Below are positions 22,335 to 30,599 of a stretch of DNA of 64,000 nucleotides, in pieces. The notes under the pieces are model-generated. The model worked only from the letters and a program-made list of their open reading frames with translations, searched no databases and was not told the DNA's origin. Origin of the DNA: Roseateles depolymerans (GTDB taxonomy: Bacteria > Pseudomonadota > Gammaproteobacteria > Burkholderiales > Burkholderiaceae_C). The stretch covers positions 124,001 to 188,000 of the forward strand of contig NZ_QUMT01000003.1 in the NCBI RefSeq assembly GCF_003387155.1, in the 5' to 3' direction. How positions within the stretch are numbered: the first letter of the stretch is position 1; the number at the start of each line of letters is the position of its first letter. Made by a program: the position numbers and the translations under genes.

Positions 22335-23321
22335 GTGCAGCCCATTGCCTCTACCCCTGTTGCCGAGGTCCTCGCTGCGCTGAATGCGCAGATGGAAGAA
22401 GTGGACGCCGTCATTGCGCGCCGCCTGTCTTCCGACGTTGCCCTGATCAACCAGATCTCTGCCTACATCATCCATGCAGGTGGCAAGCGCATGCGGCCCA
22501 AGCTGGTGCTGATGTTTGCCAACGCACTGGGCGCAGACAGCCCGGCCAGCCGCGAGCTGGCCGCGGTGGTGGAGTTCATCCACACGGCCACCTTGCTGCA
22601 TGACGACGTGGTGGACGAGTCCGAACTGCGCCGCGGCAAGCAGACCGCCAATGCGATGTTTGGCAACGCGGCCAGCGTGCTGGTGGGCGACTTCCTCTAC
22701 TCGCGGGCCTTCCAGATGATGGTGTCGGTCAATCGCATGCGGGTGCTGGAAGTGCTGGCGGATGCGACCAATGTCATCGCCGAGGGGGAAGTGCTGCAAC
22801 TGATGAACATGCATGACCCGGATGTGGCGGTGGACAGCTACCTTCGCGTCATCCGCTACAAGACCGCCAAGCTGTTCGAGGCCAGCGCGCGCCTGGGCGC
22901 CGTGCTGGCGGACGCGCCGCAGCCGCTGGAAGATGCCTGCGCCGGTTATGGCCGCGCGCTGGGCACCGCATTCCAGTTGATTGACGATGCGCTGGACTAT
23001 GAGGGCAGCAGCGAGTCCCTCGGCAAGAACGTGGGCGACGACCTCCGTGAAGGCAAGCCCACGCTGCCGCTGCTGATCGCCATGGAGCGCGGCACCGAGC
23101 AGGAGCGCGCCCTGATCCGCCATGCCATCGAGCATGGCGAGGTGGAGCGACTGAAGGACATCGTGGAGATCGTGCGCCGCACGGGCGCCCTGGACGCCAC
23201 TCGCGATGCGGCTCGCGCGGAGATCGAACACGCGAAAGAATGTTTGTCTCAATTGCCTCTTAACAAGTGGCGAGAAAGTCTGCTAGAATTTGCGGCTCAG
23301 TCGGTTGAGAGAAGTTCTTGA
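22335..23321 (+). CDS. ispB: Octaprenyl diphosphate synthase (long-chain polyprenyl synthase)
   Basis: Elongates farnesyl diphosphate to the ubiquinone side chain. 328 aa. The first Asp-rich motif is in TLLHDDVVDESELRRG and the second in FQLIDDALDYEG. GGKRMRPKLVLM marks the IPP site. The GTG at 22335 was chosen because it comes just after the TATAAT promoter and family similarity begins about 30 residues in; no ATG is close. It uses the same isoprenoid pool as CrtE in the photosynthesis cluster. Confidence 0.93.
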   Translation: MQPIASTPVAEVLAALNAQMEEVDAVIARRLSSDVALINQISAYIIHAGGKRMRPKLVLMFANALGADSPASRELAAVVEFIHTATLLHDDVVDESELRRGKQTANAMFGNAASVLVGDFLYSRAFQMMVSVNRMRVLEVLADATNVIAEGEVLQLMNMHDPDVAVDSYLRVIRYKTAKLFEASARLGAVLADAPQPLEDACAGYGRALGTAFQLIDDALDYEGSSESLGKNVGDDLREGKPTLPLLIAMERGTEQERALIRHAIEHGEVERLKDIVEIVRRTGALDATRDAARAEIEHAKECLSQLPLNKWRESLLEFAAQSVERSS

Positions 23322-23386
23322 AGAAATTCAAGAAAACTTCGATCAGAACCTAAGCGAAGATGCTTAGCAGATTGAGACAAAACCAT

Positions 23387-23463
23387 CGGGGTGTAGCTTA
23401 GCCTGGTAGAGCGCTACGTTCGGGACGTAGAGGCCGGAGGTTCGAATCCTCTCACCCCGACCA
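23387..23463 (+). tRNA. tRNA-Pro (anticodon CGG), CCA encoded
   Basis: 77 nt with a full cloverleaf. Acceptor stem CGGGGTG pairs with CACCCCG, the D-arm is AGCTTAGCCTGGTAGAGC, the anticodon stem CTACG/CGTAG holds the loop TTCGGGA, and the T-arm contains GGTTCGAATCC. Genomic CCA follows the discriminator A. Position 34-36 reads CGG, so it decodes CCG. Confidence 0.97.
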
Positions 23464-23473
23464 GGAATTCTTC

Positions 23474-23509
23474 AAAAGCCCAAGTGCTGCAAAGTGCTTG
23501 GGCTTTTTT
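23474..23509 (+). terminator. Terminator after tRNA-Pro
   Basis: AAGCCCAAG and CTTGGGCTT form a 9-bp stem followed by six Ts, immediately after the tRNA. Confidence 0.88.
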
Positions 23510-23716
23510 GCGTCTGTCGTCTGCGATGGGGCCGTTTGCCACCGTCGTCGCCCATGATGTGAAGCAAAGCCTGACCCTGAAGATGGCGTCAACATGTTTG
23601 GCCGACGGATCCGGCTCAACCCCGGCGCGCTTTCAACGAGGCCGCTCGCTGCATCCCTCCCGCTTTCGATTGCCAAGCCAGCATCTGATCGGTATTCTTC
23701 CAGATACAAATCATAT

Positions 23717-23737
23717 GCTGTAAACAGCTTTTACAGC
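23717..23737. promoter_or_regulatory. Palindromic operator upstream of hipB-like gene
   Basis: GCTGTAAA, 5-nt spacer, TTTACAGC: a perfect 8-bp inverted repeat 11 bp before the antitoxin ATG. It is the expected place for autorepression by an XRE-type antitoxin. AT content here is higher than in the neighbourhood. Confidence 0.7.
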
Positions 23738-23748
23738 CCATAGACTGT

Positions 23749-24036
23749 ATGAGCCAATCTTTCACCGTCCGCACGGCTGATCAACTGACGACCTTGCTGC
23801 AGGCATTTCGAAAGGATGCTGGGCTGACCCAGAGCCAGGTGGCTCAGCGTCTTGGCGTCACACAGCAAACTTACTCTGCGTTGGAACGCAACGCCGCAAC
23901 GGTCGGCGCGGCTCGGCTGCTGAAGCTGCTGCACATCCTTGGCGTTGAGCTGGCACTCAGCAAACGCGATCCCGATGCATCACCTGTCCCCCCTCCAGGG
24001 CCCACACGGTCTGGCACCGAACAGCCTGACTGGTGA
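23749..24036 (+). CDS. hipB: HipB-type antitoxin, XRE-family HTH
   Basis: 95 aa. A helix-turn-helix covers about residues 22-60: FRKDAGLTQSQVAQRLGVTQQ then ALERN. The C-terminal tail is Pro/Asp-rich and likely flexible. Three bases separate it from the kinase gene, the classical hipBA layout. It should bind the palindrome just upstream and neutralise HipA. The symbol is by family only; orthology to a specific characterised system is not implied. Confidence 0.85.
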   Translation: MSQSFTVRTADQLTTLLQAFRKDAGLTQSQVAQRLGVTQQTYSALERNAATVGAARLLKLLHILGVELALSKRDPDASPVPPPGPTRSGTEQPDW

Positions 24037-24039
24037 CCC

Positions 24040-25389
24040 ATGGGACGCCGCTCACACTCCCGGACCCTCGGTCTCTGGATGAACGGGGCCCCTGTCGGCC
24101 GTTGGACACTGGCACCGAACGCCCCCGACACACTCCAATACGACCTTGCCTGGACTCAGTCCTCACAGGGGCGCCCTTTGTCCCTGTCTTTGCCATTCAC
24201 GCCCGGCAACACGCCACACCATGGCGAGAAGGTCCGCGCTTTTTTCGAGAACCTGCTGCCGGACAGCAAAGACATCCGCGAGCGCCTGGCTCGCCGCTTC
24301 GCCACCGGGTCGACCGACGCTTTCGAGTTGCTTGCCGAGATTGGCCGGGACTGCGTCGGGGCACTGGAGATCCTGCCTGAGGACCAGACCTCCACGGGCA
24401 TCGCCCCTTTGCAGGCGGAAGCTCTGGATGAGAGCCGGGTCGCCCAACTGCTGCGCAACACGACTCGCCCAGGCCTCTTGAGTCGCGGTGACGAAGACGA
24501 CGAATTCCGAATCTCCATCGCCGGGGCTCAAGAAAAAACGGCCCTGCTGCTTCACGACGGCCAGTGGTGTTTGCCGCACGGCAATACGCCGACCACCCAT
24601 ATCTTCAAACTTCCCCTGGGGCTGATCGGCGGCATGAAGCTCGACATGCGCCATTCGGTGGAGAACGAGTGGCTTTGCGCCTTGATTCTCAAAGCGTTTG
24701 GTCTGCCCGTCGCACCTTGCTGGCCCGCGCAATTCGAGGACATGAAGGTGCTGGTCGTCGAACGATTCGACCGCGCTTGGTGGACGCCGTCCTCTGGAGA
24801 CACTCGCCTGATCCGCCTGCCGCAAGAGGACATGTGCCAGGCCACGGGTGTCTCGCCGGACAACAAATACGAAGCCGACGGCGGCCCCGGTATGGACCAG
24901 ATCCTTGACCTGTTGAATGGCTCCATCACCCGTGAGCAGGACAGGCGCCACTTCTTTACCGCCCAGCTGCTGTTCTGGATGCTGTGCGCCACCGACGGCC
25001 ACGCCAAGAACTTCAGCCTGTTCCTGCGTCCTGGAGGACGCTTCCAACTCACGCCGCTGTACGACGTCCTGTCCGCCTACCCGGTGCTTGGCGCAGGCCC
25101 TGCAAAGATGTCGCCGCACAAGGTCAAGATGGCCATGGCGGTGCGCTCCAAAAATGCGCACTGGAAGATGCGAGACATCCTGCGACGCCACTGGGTCGCC
25201 CTGGGCGAGCGGCACGGCATCTTGACCGAAGGCGGGCGTGAGGTGGCGTATCTGATCGACGAGGTGGTGGCTCAAACGCCACGGGTCATCGCCACCGTGC
25301 GCACCCTGCTGCCGAATGGGTTTCCGGAGACCGTCGCCAACAGCCTCTTCGAGGGCCTGCAGAGCGCGGCTGACCAGCTTCGCCAATGA
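24040..25389 (+). CDS. hipA: HipA-type serine/threonine kinase toxin
   Basis: 449 aa, full-length HipA. The N-terminal subdomain (LGLWMNGAPVGRWTL ... PGNTPHHGEKVRAFFENLLPD) is followed by the ATP-binding SIAGAQEKTALLL, HIFKLPLGL and ENEWLC segments. The catalytic loop FWMLCATDGHAKNFSLFL carries Asp and Asn, and LTPLYDVLSAYPV is the DFD-like region. E. coli HipA phosphorylates GltX and induces persistence; the target here is unknown. No frameshift is seen, so the toxin is probably intact. The block follows a tRNA gene. Confidence 0.9.
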   Translation: MGRRSHSRTLGLWMNGAPVGRWTLAPNAPDTLQYDLAWTQSSQGRPLSLSLPFTPGNTPHHGEKVRAFFENLLPDSKDIRERLARRFATGSTDAFELLAEIGRDCVGALEILPEDQTSTGIAPLQAEALDESRVAQLLRNTTRPGLLSRGDEDDEFRISIAGAQEKTALLLHDGQWCLPHGNTPTTHIFKLPLGLIGGMKLDMRHSVENEWLCALILKAFGLPVAPCWPAQFEDMKVLVVERFDRAWWTPSSGDTRLIRLPQEDMCQATGVSPDNKYEADGGPGMDQILDLLNGSITREQDRRHFFTAQLLFWMLCATDGHAKNFSLFLRPGGRFQLTPLYDVLSAYPVLGAGPAKMSPHKVKMAMAVRSKNAHWKMRDILRRHWVALGERHGILTEGGREVAYLIDEVVAQTPRVIATVRTLLPNGFPETVANSLFEGLQSAADQLRQ

Positions 25390-25660
25390 CGCCAGCGACT
25401 CGTGGCTGACGCGGCCCCATTGAGCGCGCGCCCCCCCTTCCCCATTCCCCCCACAAACCCTTCTCCACCCACTGGGTGTACACTGAAGGTACGGTGATCC
25501 CCTGCCCTTTGCGGCGCCGACCTCACCGCACACCCCCGCGACATCGGTCGCCCTTCGTTGCGCTCAAGGCCGCAGAGCTGCAACCTACCGAGCCCCTGGG
25601 CTCACGCAGGCCTCACCACCGCCTGCCCACTGATTGACCAACATCACACATTCGATCCCC

Positions 25661-25855
25661 ATGGGCGAGTACGACGTCTCGCCCTCGACGCACGCCACCA
25701 GTAGTGGCCGCTTCCGCGCTTCCGTGACCGTCCAGCACGCTCACGGCCTCGACAGGTCCACGCGACGCTTCGAGTTCAACACCACCTTCGCCTCCCGGGA
25801 CGCTGCGCGCATCTTCGCCGTCACCCAGGGCTGGCTGCAGACGTGCCTGCCGTGA
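25661..25855 (+). CDS. Small conserved hypothetical protein
   Basis: 64 aa from the ATG at 25661 (the frame is open 9 codons more to a TTG). It starts MGEYDVSPSTHATSSGRFRA and later has RRFEFNTTFASRDAARIFAV, ending WLQTCLP. The pattern (a beta-stranded body, then a FxSRDAA helix) resembles short uncharacterised proteins of Burkholderiales. No signal or TM segment. It precedes the RRM gene by 73 bp. The 270 bp before it, after hipA, shows no gene. Confidence 0.5.
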   Translation: MGEYDVSPSTHATSSGRFRASVTVQHAHGLDRSTRRFEFNTTFASRDAARIFAVTQGWLQTCLP

Positions 25856-25928
25856 CGGCAGCCGCACCCCTCCTCCCCTTCCGTCCGCACGCATCACGCT
25901 GATGCAACAACTGCCAGAAAGGCGTCCC

Positions 25929-26282
25929 ATGACCACCAAGATTTATGTGGGCAACCTGCCCTATTCCGTCACTGACGCGACCCTCAAGAGCAACTTCGGC
26001 GAATTCGGCACCGTGGTGTCGGCCCGGGTGATGATGGACCGTGACACCGGTCAATCCAAAGGCTTTGGCTTCGTGGAGATGAAGTCCGCCGAAGACGCAG
26101 AAGCCGCCATCAAGGGCTTGAACGGTCTGTCCGTCGAAGGCCGGTCCATCATCGTGAACCTGGCCCGTCCTCGTGAAGACCGTGCGCCGGGCGCCGCCTC
26201 CGAAGCATCGGCCGGCTTCCGCGCCTCCAAGCGCCAGGACGTCGGATACGGCAACGGGGGCTTTGGCGGCGGCCGCTACTAA
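25929..26282 (+). CDS. RNA-binding protein with single RRM domain
   Basis: 117 aa. RNP2 is IYVGNLPYSV at residues 5-14 and RNP1 is SKGFGFVEM about residues 40-48, both with the aromatic residues that stack on RNA. A Gly/Arg/Tyr-rich tail (GYGNGGFGGGRY) follows. Such short RRM proteins are often cold-induced in bacteria, which fits the cold-shock gene next door. Start at ATG 25929 after AGAAAGG. Confidence 0.93.
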   Translation: MTTKIYVGNLPYSVTDATLKSNFGEFGTVVSARVMMDRDTGQSKGFGFVEMKSAEDAEAAIKGLNGLSVEGRSIIVNLARPREDRAPGAASEASAGFRASKRQDVGYGNGGFGGGRY

Positions 26283-26517
26283 AGCCTGCAAGGCCCTGTC
26301 CCCGGGGCCTGGCGCCTGTGTCGAGAATAAATCTGCACAGACACCGGTTCTGGGACTACTATGGGCTCGCTGATATGCACAAGACCGTCCGCTCTTAGGT
26401 CTTTCCACTCGCCCCGGCGTTCTGCCGGGTGCCCAGTTGAATCCCCCATGAAGATTTTCTTGGCGTCTCTTCGTCAGATGCGCTGTTGCGTCTGACAGTC
26501 TCAGGAAAGACATCGAC
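26283..26517 (+). promoter_or_regulatory. Intergenic region and long leader of the cold-shock gene
   Basis: 235 bp between the RRM and csp genes. It starts with a GC-rich inverted repeat (AGGCCC ... GGGCCT, about 26289-26308) without a T-run. An AT-richer stretch about 26325-26335 could hold the csp promoter. A long 5' leader is usual for thermosensing csp mRNAs; no specific cold-box was identified. Confidence 0.35.
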
Positions 26518-26730
26518 ATGACGACTCAAACCGGTACCGTGAAGTGGTTCAACGAAGGCAAGGGCTTTGGCTTCATCGCTCCCGATGATGGCGGCAAGGA
26601 CCTCTTCGCCCATTTCAAGGAAATCCAGGGCGGCGGATTCAAGACGCTCAGCGAAAACCAGCGCGTGGAATTCGAGGTGACCCAAGGCCAGAAGGGACCG
26701 CAGGCGTCCCGAATTCGCACCCTGGGCTGA
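26518..26730 (+). CDS. Cold-shock protein (CSD)
   Basis: 70 aa, one cold-shock domain. [15 protein letters not shown] holds RNP1 (KGFGFI) and DLFAHF is the RNP2 variant, where the family usually has DVFVH. Single-stranded nucleic-acid chaperone. ATG preceded by AGGAAAG. Confidence 0.96.
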   Translation: MTTQTGTVKWFNEGKGFGFIAPDDGGKDLFAHFKEIQGGGFKTLSENQRVEFEVTQGQKGPQASRIRTLG

Positions 26731-26802
26731 CACCCCACTGCCAGCGTGCCAGGCCCGACCTGGACACGCACCCCGATGCGCTCCCTGCGGAGCGTCTCGA
26801 AC

Positions 26803-26829
26803 AAGCGCGGCCTGGCCGCGCTTTTTTTT
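26803..26829 (+). terminator. Terminator after cold-shock gene
   Basis: AGCGCGG and CCGCGCT form a perfect stem around CCTGG, followed by eight Ts. Confidence 0.9.
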
Positions 26830-26860
26830 CGCCCCACTGTTGCCGACACAGGAGCTCCCC

Positions 26861-27889
26861 ATGAAAAACCTCCAAGAGGCCACCGAGCGCATCTGTGAAC
26901 TCAAGGGCAGTCTGGTCGCCCTGGACGCCCTGCTGCCGGCGGTGATCGACACCCTCTCCGCCGCAGGCCTGAGCCGGCTGTCCGCTTCCTTCGATGCGCA
27001 TGCGGAAGTGGCGCGCACGGTCATGCTGAACTCCGACATGTCCGAGGTGGTGCTGGCCGCGTTCGAGCGCGAGGTGCGGCGCAACGGCGCGCTGCTGCGC
27101 CGCAGCCTGCAGGCGACGGAGCCGCTGCCGCAGGCGACCGGCCTGGACCCGATGCTGCTGGCCATCACGCCGGTGACCGCTTATGCCGGCAAGCAGCGGG
27201 TGGGCCAGGCCAGCGGATTCTTTTTCCGCCGGGGCCCGCAACTGTTTCTCGTCAGTGCCCGATCGGTGATGGCCGGCCAGGCCGACTCCCCTGCGCCGGA
27301 CCGGCTGGACATCGAGCTGGCGATGGACGCCCGGGATCCCGCACGGCGGGAGATCTGTCCCCTGCACCTGCGGGAAGGCGACACGCCGTTGTGGCGCGAG
27401 ATGCGGGATGCACAAGGTCCCATCGATGCAGCCGTGCTGCCCATCGAGCCGTCGGACCTGCCACCCAAAGCGCTTTGGCTGGCCTTCGATGAGACCCACC
27501 TGGCGTCCCACGGCGAAGACATCGCGATGGGCGATGGGGTGTCGATGGTCGGCTTTCCCGTGGGCCTGTCGTCGCCGCGCCGCCCCCTGCCGATCGCACG
27601 CACCGGCGCCCTGGCGTCGCCCCTGGGCATGCGGGTCCAGGACCGGGACTGCTTCCTCACCGATGTGTGGTCCGGCGCTGGCTGCCAGGGCGCACCGGTG
27701 CTTCGCCGGCGTTCGATCAGCCGCTCAGCATCCGCGCCGGCCGCCTGGCAGTTGCTGGGCATTCATGCCCGCCAGCACGTGGAGGCGGGCACGGCTGCGC
27801 AGTCTGCATCGTCTGCGGCCTTGCATCGGACCTGGTCTGCGGCAACGCTGCTGGCACTGACCGCAGCGCCCCTGCTCACAACATCCTGA
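26861..27889 (+). CDS. Trypsin-like fold protein with degenerate catalytic triad
   Basis: 342 aa. Residues 1 to about 95 are helical and resemble no domain I know. From about 115 the pattern follows the trypsin-like peptidase fold: ASGFFFRRGPQLFLVSARSV, then IDAAVLPI, then SGAGCQGAPVL. Where proteases have His the protein has Ser135 (SARSV), and where they have the nucleophilic Ser it has Gln276 (CQGAPV). The Asp (D189) remains. It is therefore probably catalytically dead, perhaps a binding or sensor module. The C-terminal 25 residues are hydrophobic. GGAG precedes ATG 26861. Its last 14 bp overlap the convergent antiporter gene. Confidence 0.65.
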   Translation: MKNLQEATERICELKGSLVALDALLPAVIDTLSAAGLSRLSASFDAHAEVARTVMLNSDMSEVVLAAFEREVRRNGALLRRSLQATEPLPQATGLDPMLLAITPVTAYAGKQRVGQASGFFFRRGPQLFLVSARSVMAGQADSPAPDRLDIELAMDARDPARREICPLHLREGDTPLWREMRDAQGPIDAAVLPIEPSDLPPKALWLAFDETHLASHGEDIAMGDGVSMVGFPVGLSSPRRPLPIARTGALASPLGMRVQDRDCFLTDVWSGAGCQGAPVLRRRSISRSASAPAAWQLLGIHARQHVEAGTAAQSASSAALHRTWSAATLLALTAAPLLTTS

Positions 27890-29162
27890 ACGCCAGCATC
27901 GCCACCACGGTCGGTGGCAATGCGGCCATCAGCAGTCCCAGCGGATGAATGGTCTGGTCCTCGAAGCGCTCGCGCAAGATGGCTACGCCGGCTGGATTGG
28001 GCGCATTGGCAATCACCGTCAACCCGCCGCCCGTCACCGCCCCGGCCACCAGGGCCAGCTTGAACGGCTCGCTCAGCCCCGGCACCAGCGACCCCAGGTA
28101 GGTCAGCGCCGCGTTGTCCGTGATGGCCGTGAGCGCCGTGGCCCCGAAGTACACCGCGTCCGCATCCATGGCCAGCAGCACCGGCTGCAACCACCACTGC
28201 TGCTGCCCGCCCAGGACCACCAGCCCGGCCAGGAAGAACGCCACCAGTAGCGCCTCCTTCAGGATCAGCCGGTCCTGGTGGGCGCTGTAGGCCGTGGCAA
28301 ACCCCATGAAGAACAGGAACAGGCCCATGAACACGGCGGGATGATGGGCAAACACCACCACCCCGACCAGGAACATCAGCTGCACCGCGATGATGCTGGC
28401 CGGCACGCGGCCCCCGCCAGCGGTCGCTCCGTCCGTGCCATTCGCGCCATCCGCCCCGGTCTGTCCCATGTGTCCCAGCTCCTTCCGGAACAGCAGCGCC
28501 GCAGTGGCTGCATTCACGCCCACGGCCAGCGCTGCCTTCCAGCCGAAGTGCGTCAGCATGTAGGTCATGTCCCAGTTCCACGCACTGGCCACCATCAGCA
28601 CCGGCGGGGCGGCGAAGGGCGTCAGCGTCCCGCCGATGGAGATGTTGACAAACAGCACACCCACCGTCGCATACATCAGCCGGCGGCTGACGGTCTGAGA
28701 GAACAGCGTGTCGCGCAGCATCAGCGCCGCCAGCGTCATGGCCGCTGGTTCGGTGATGAAGGACCCCAGCAGCGGCACCAGCGCCAGCACCATGAAGTAC
28801 ATGGCCATGCCGCGCGGCAGCGGCACGGCACTGGCGGCGAGCCGCACCACCGTGCCTGCAAATTGCAGGATGGGCCTTGTGCCCGCGATCACCATGATGG
28901 CGAAGACGAACATCGGCTCGGTGAAGTTGCGGGTGTCCAGGTAATGGGTGGCACTGGCCTTGCCTTCGATGCCGAACATGAACAGCATCAGCACCATGGC
29001 CCAGAAGCCGAAGACGATTTCGACTTCGCCCAGCAGATGCCAGAGGCCCGCGTGACGGGGCTGGGAATGGGCCAGCCGCTCGAAGAACTTGGTGGAGAAG
29101 GTATGGATCAGGGCAACGGCAAACAGCGCGGCCCCAACCAGTTGGATCGTGGTGGGTGTCAT
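27876..29162 (-). CDS. Putative Na+/H+ antiporter (DUF1504-like) membrane protein
   Basis: About 428 aa with 10-12 hydrophobic segments. Features include TFSTKFFERLAHSQPRHAG after the first TM, WHLLGEVEIVFGFWAMVL, and the repeated SFITEPAAMTLAALMLRD and NISIGGTLTPFAAPPVL. The latter resemble the buried polar helices of CitM/NhaD-type ion transporters. A Gly/Asp/Ala low-complexity loop (GADGANGTDGATAGGG) lies mid-protein. ATG 29162 was chosen; the upstream ATG would add 8 residues. It is the last non-photosynthetic gene before the cluster. Transport specificity not proven. Confidence 0.75.
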   Translation of the reverse strand: MTPTTIQLVGAALFAVALIHTFSTKFFERLAHSQPRHAGLWHLLGEVEIVFGFWAMVLMLFMFGIEGKASATHYLDTRNFTEPMFVFAIMVIAGTRPILQFAGTVVRLAASAVPLPRGMAMYFMVLALVPLLGSFITEPAAMTLAALMLRDTLFSQTVSRRLMYATVGVLFVNISIGGTLTPFAAPPVLMVASAWNWDMTYMLTHFGWKAALAVGVNAATAALLFRKELGHMGQTGADGANGTDGATAGGGRVPASIIAVQLMFLVGVVVFAHHPAVFMGLFLFFMGFATAYSAHQDRLILKEALLVAFFLAGLVVLGGQQQWWLQPVLLAMDADAVYFGATALTAITDNAALTYLGSLVPGLSEPFKLALVAGAVTGGGLTVIANAPNPAGVAILRERFEDQTIHPLGLLMAALPPTVVAMLAFRML

Positions 29163-29263
29163 CTCGGGCAGGCCTGCAACAGGCACAACAGGTCCCGCGA
29201 GGCGCCCCTGCCATTCGCGTCAACCTGCTGAGGGACCCTCCCCTCAGCACCCAGCGGGCGATT

Positions 29264-30436
29264 CTAGTCGGAAGCGCTGCCATCCTCGCGCCGCATCCGC
29301 AGCACCCATCCCACGCCGGCTGGCTCCGTCTCCGCCAGCAAGGCGGCAGACACGTCCACCAGTTGAAGATCGCCAGTGGCGGACTGCAGGTTCAGCCGCT
29401 GCCCCGACACCATGCCCACCCGCCGCACCTGCGTGGTCAAGGCGGACCAGGCGCCCTCTGGGTCGTTCACCCAGTCGGCCAGCGTCCGCTGTCGCATCGC
29501 GCTGTCGTCCTCCTGGCCGACCCAGGCCAGGAACGCAGCCCCGGCCATCCGCACGCTGCCGTCCGCCTCCGTGATCACCAGCCCCTGCGGCGTGCTTTCA
29601 ACAAAACCTGCCATGCGCGACAGCGCCAGCGCTTCATCCTCCGCCGACAGCCGTGCGTCCCGCACCCGCAGCATAAGATGCCGCCGACCGTCCACCGCCA
29701 GCGGCGCGACGGTCATGTCCAGCGACGCAGCGCTCTCGCCCACCAGCCCTCGCCGGGACAGCGCCCGACCGCCGCTGCGCGCCGCCACCAGCAACTCCAG
29801 CACGTCGCCGCGCAGGCGGTCCGGCAGGTTGTCCGTGAGCGGCTGATGCAGCAGGTGGGTCAGATCCTGCCCCAGCACCGTCGCGACGCCGTCATTGGCC
29901 TGCAGCACCACCAGGCTGGCAGCATCCAGCATCAGCACCGCATCGTGCGCCACCTGATAGAGCTGCTGATAGCGGCTTTGCACCTGGCGGTAGCGCCAGT
30001 AGTGCCGCTCCATCTCCTGCTGCACCTCCACAAAGCGCTGCTGCATGGCCGTCACCGCCCGTAGGTCGCGCCCGACGGCCAGCACCGGTCCCAGCGGCCC
30101 CAGCCGGATGGCGGACCAGGCAATGGGCACCGACCCGCCCTGCGACTGTGGATGCATCAGCTCCCGCCCATGGACCACCTGCCCGGACCGGTCCACCTCC
30201 TCCAGCAGCGCGGTCAGCTTGGCGCGGCTGCCGGCGCACACCGTGTCCGCCCAGGCCCGTCCCACCCAGGACGCGCTGCCTTCCAGCGGCACCGAGCTGC
30301 CCTCGGCCACCGCCATGACCACCCCTTGGGCGTCCACCACGAGCGCCAGGTCCCCCACCACGTGCGCCATGGTGAGGGCGAGCTCGTGCGCGAGCGAAGC
30401 AAACGCACTGAGGTCGGGTTCGGAGGGCGTGGACAC
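29264..30436 (-). CDS. PpsR/CrtJ-like PAS protein lacking the C-terminal HTH
   Basis: About 390 aa related to PpsR, the repressor of photosynthesis genes that is also encoded at 59312-60817. It keeps the N-terminal PAS-like domain (DLALVVDAQGVVMAV ... GRAWADTV), the coiled-coil Q-linker (AMQQRFVEVQQEMERHYWRY), PAS1 (VLMLDAASLVVLQAND) and PAS2 (TPQGLVITEADGSVRMAG). It stops about 15 residues after PAS2, just where PpsR carries its Fis-type DNA-binding helix. The roughly 100 bp downstream encode no HTH in any frame, so a simple frameshift does not explain the loss. Start GTG 30436 has GGAG 8 nt upstream. It lies 160 bp after pufC on the same strand, so it may be the last gene of the puf operon. 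Confidence 0.82.
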   Translation of the reverse strand: MSTPSEPDLSAFASLAHELALTMAHVVGDLALVVDAQGVVMAVAEGSSVPLEGSASWVGRAWADTVCAGSRAKLTALLEEVDRSGQVVHGRELMHPQSQGGSVPIAWSAIRLGPLGPVLAVGRDLRAVTAMQQRFVEVQQEMERHYWRYRQVQSRYQQLYQVAHDAVLMLDAASLVVLQANDGVATVLGQDLTHLLHQPLTDNLPDRLRGDVLELLVAARSGGRALSRRGLVGESAASLDMTVAPLAVDGRRHLMLRVRDARLSAEDEALALSRMAGFVESTPQGLVITEADGSVRMAGAAFLAWVGQEDDSAMRQRTLADWVNDPEGAWSALTTQVRRVGMVSGQRLNLQSATGDLQLVDVSAALLAETEPAGVGWVLRMRREDGSASD

Positions 30437-30599
30437 CGTCGCGGCTCCCGATCGATGGGATGACAGGCCGGCATCGTGCAAGACGTTGCCGGGGCGTGTG
30501 GCGATTCATCCTGTACCGGGTCGCTCTGTCGGCGCCCCTTCCCACCGGGCGGCCCGGACGCGCCCCTCCCCGGGACGCATCAGGCGGCCACGCCATTGT

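Noticed and set aside
30482-30599. Terminator between pufC and the PpsR-like gene
   Set aside because: A CCGGG/CCCGG hairpin is present but no T-run; it may stabilise RNA but is not a clear terminator.
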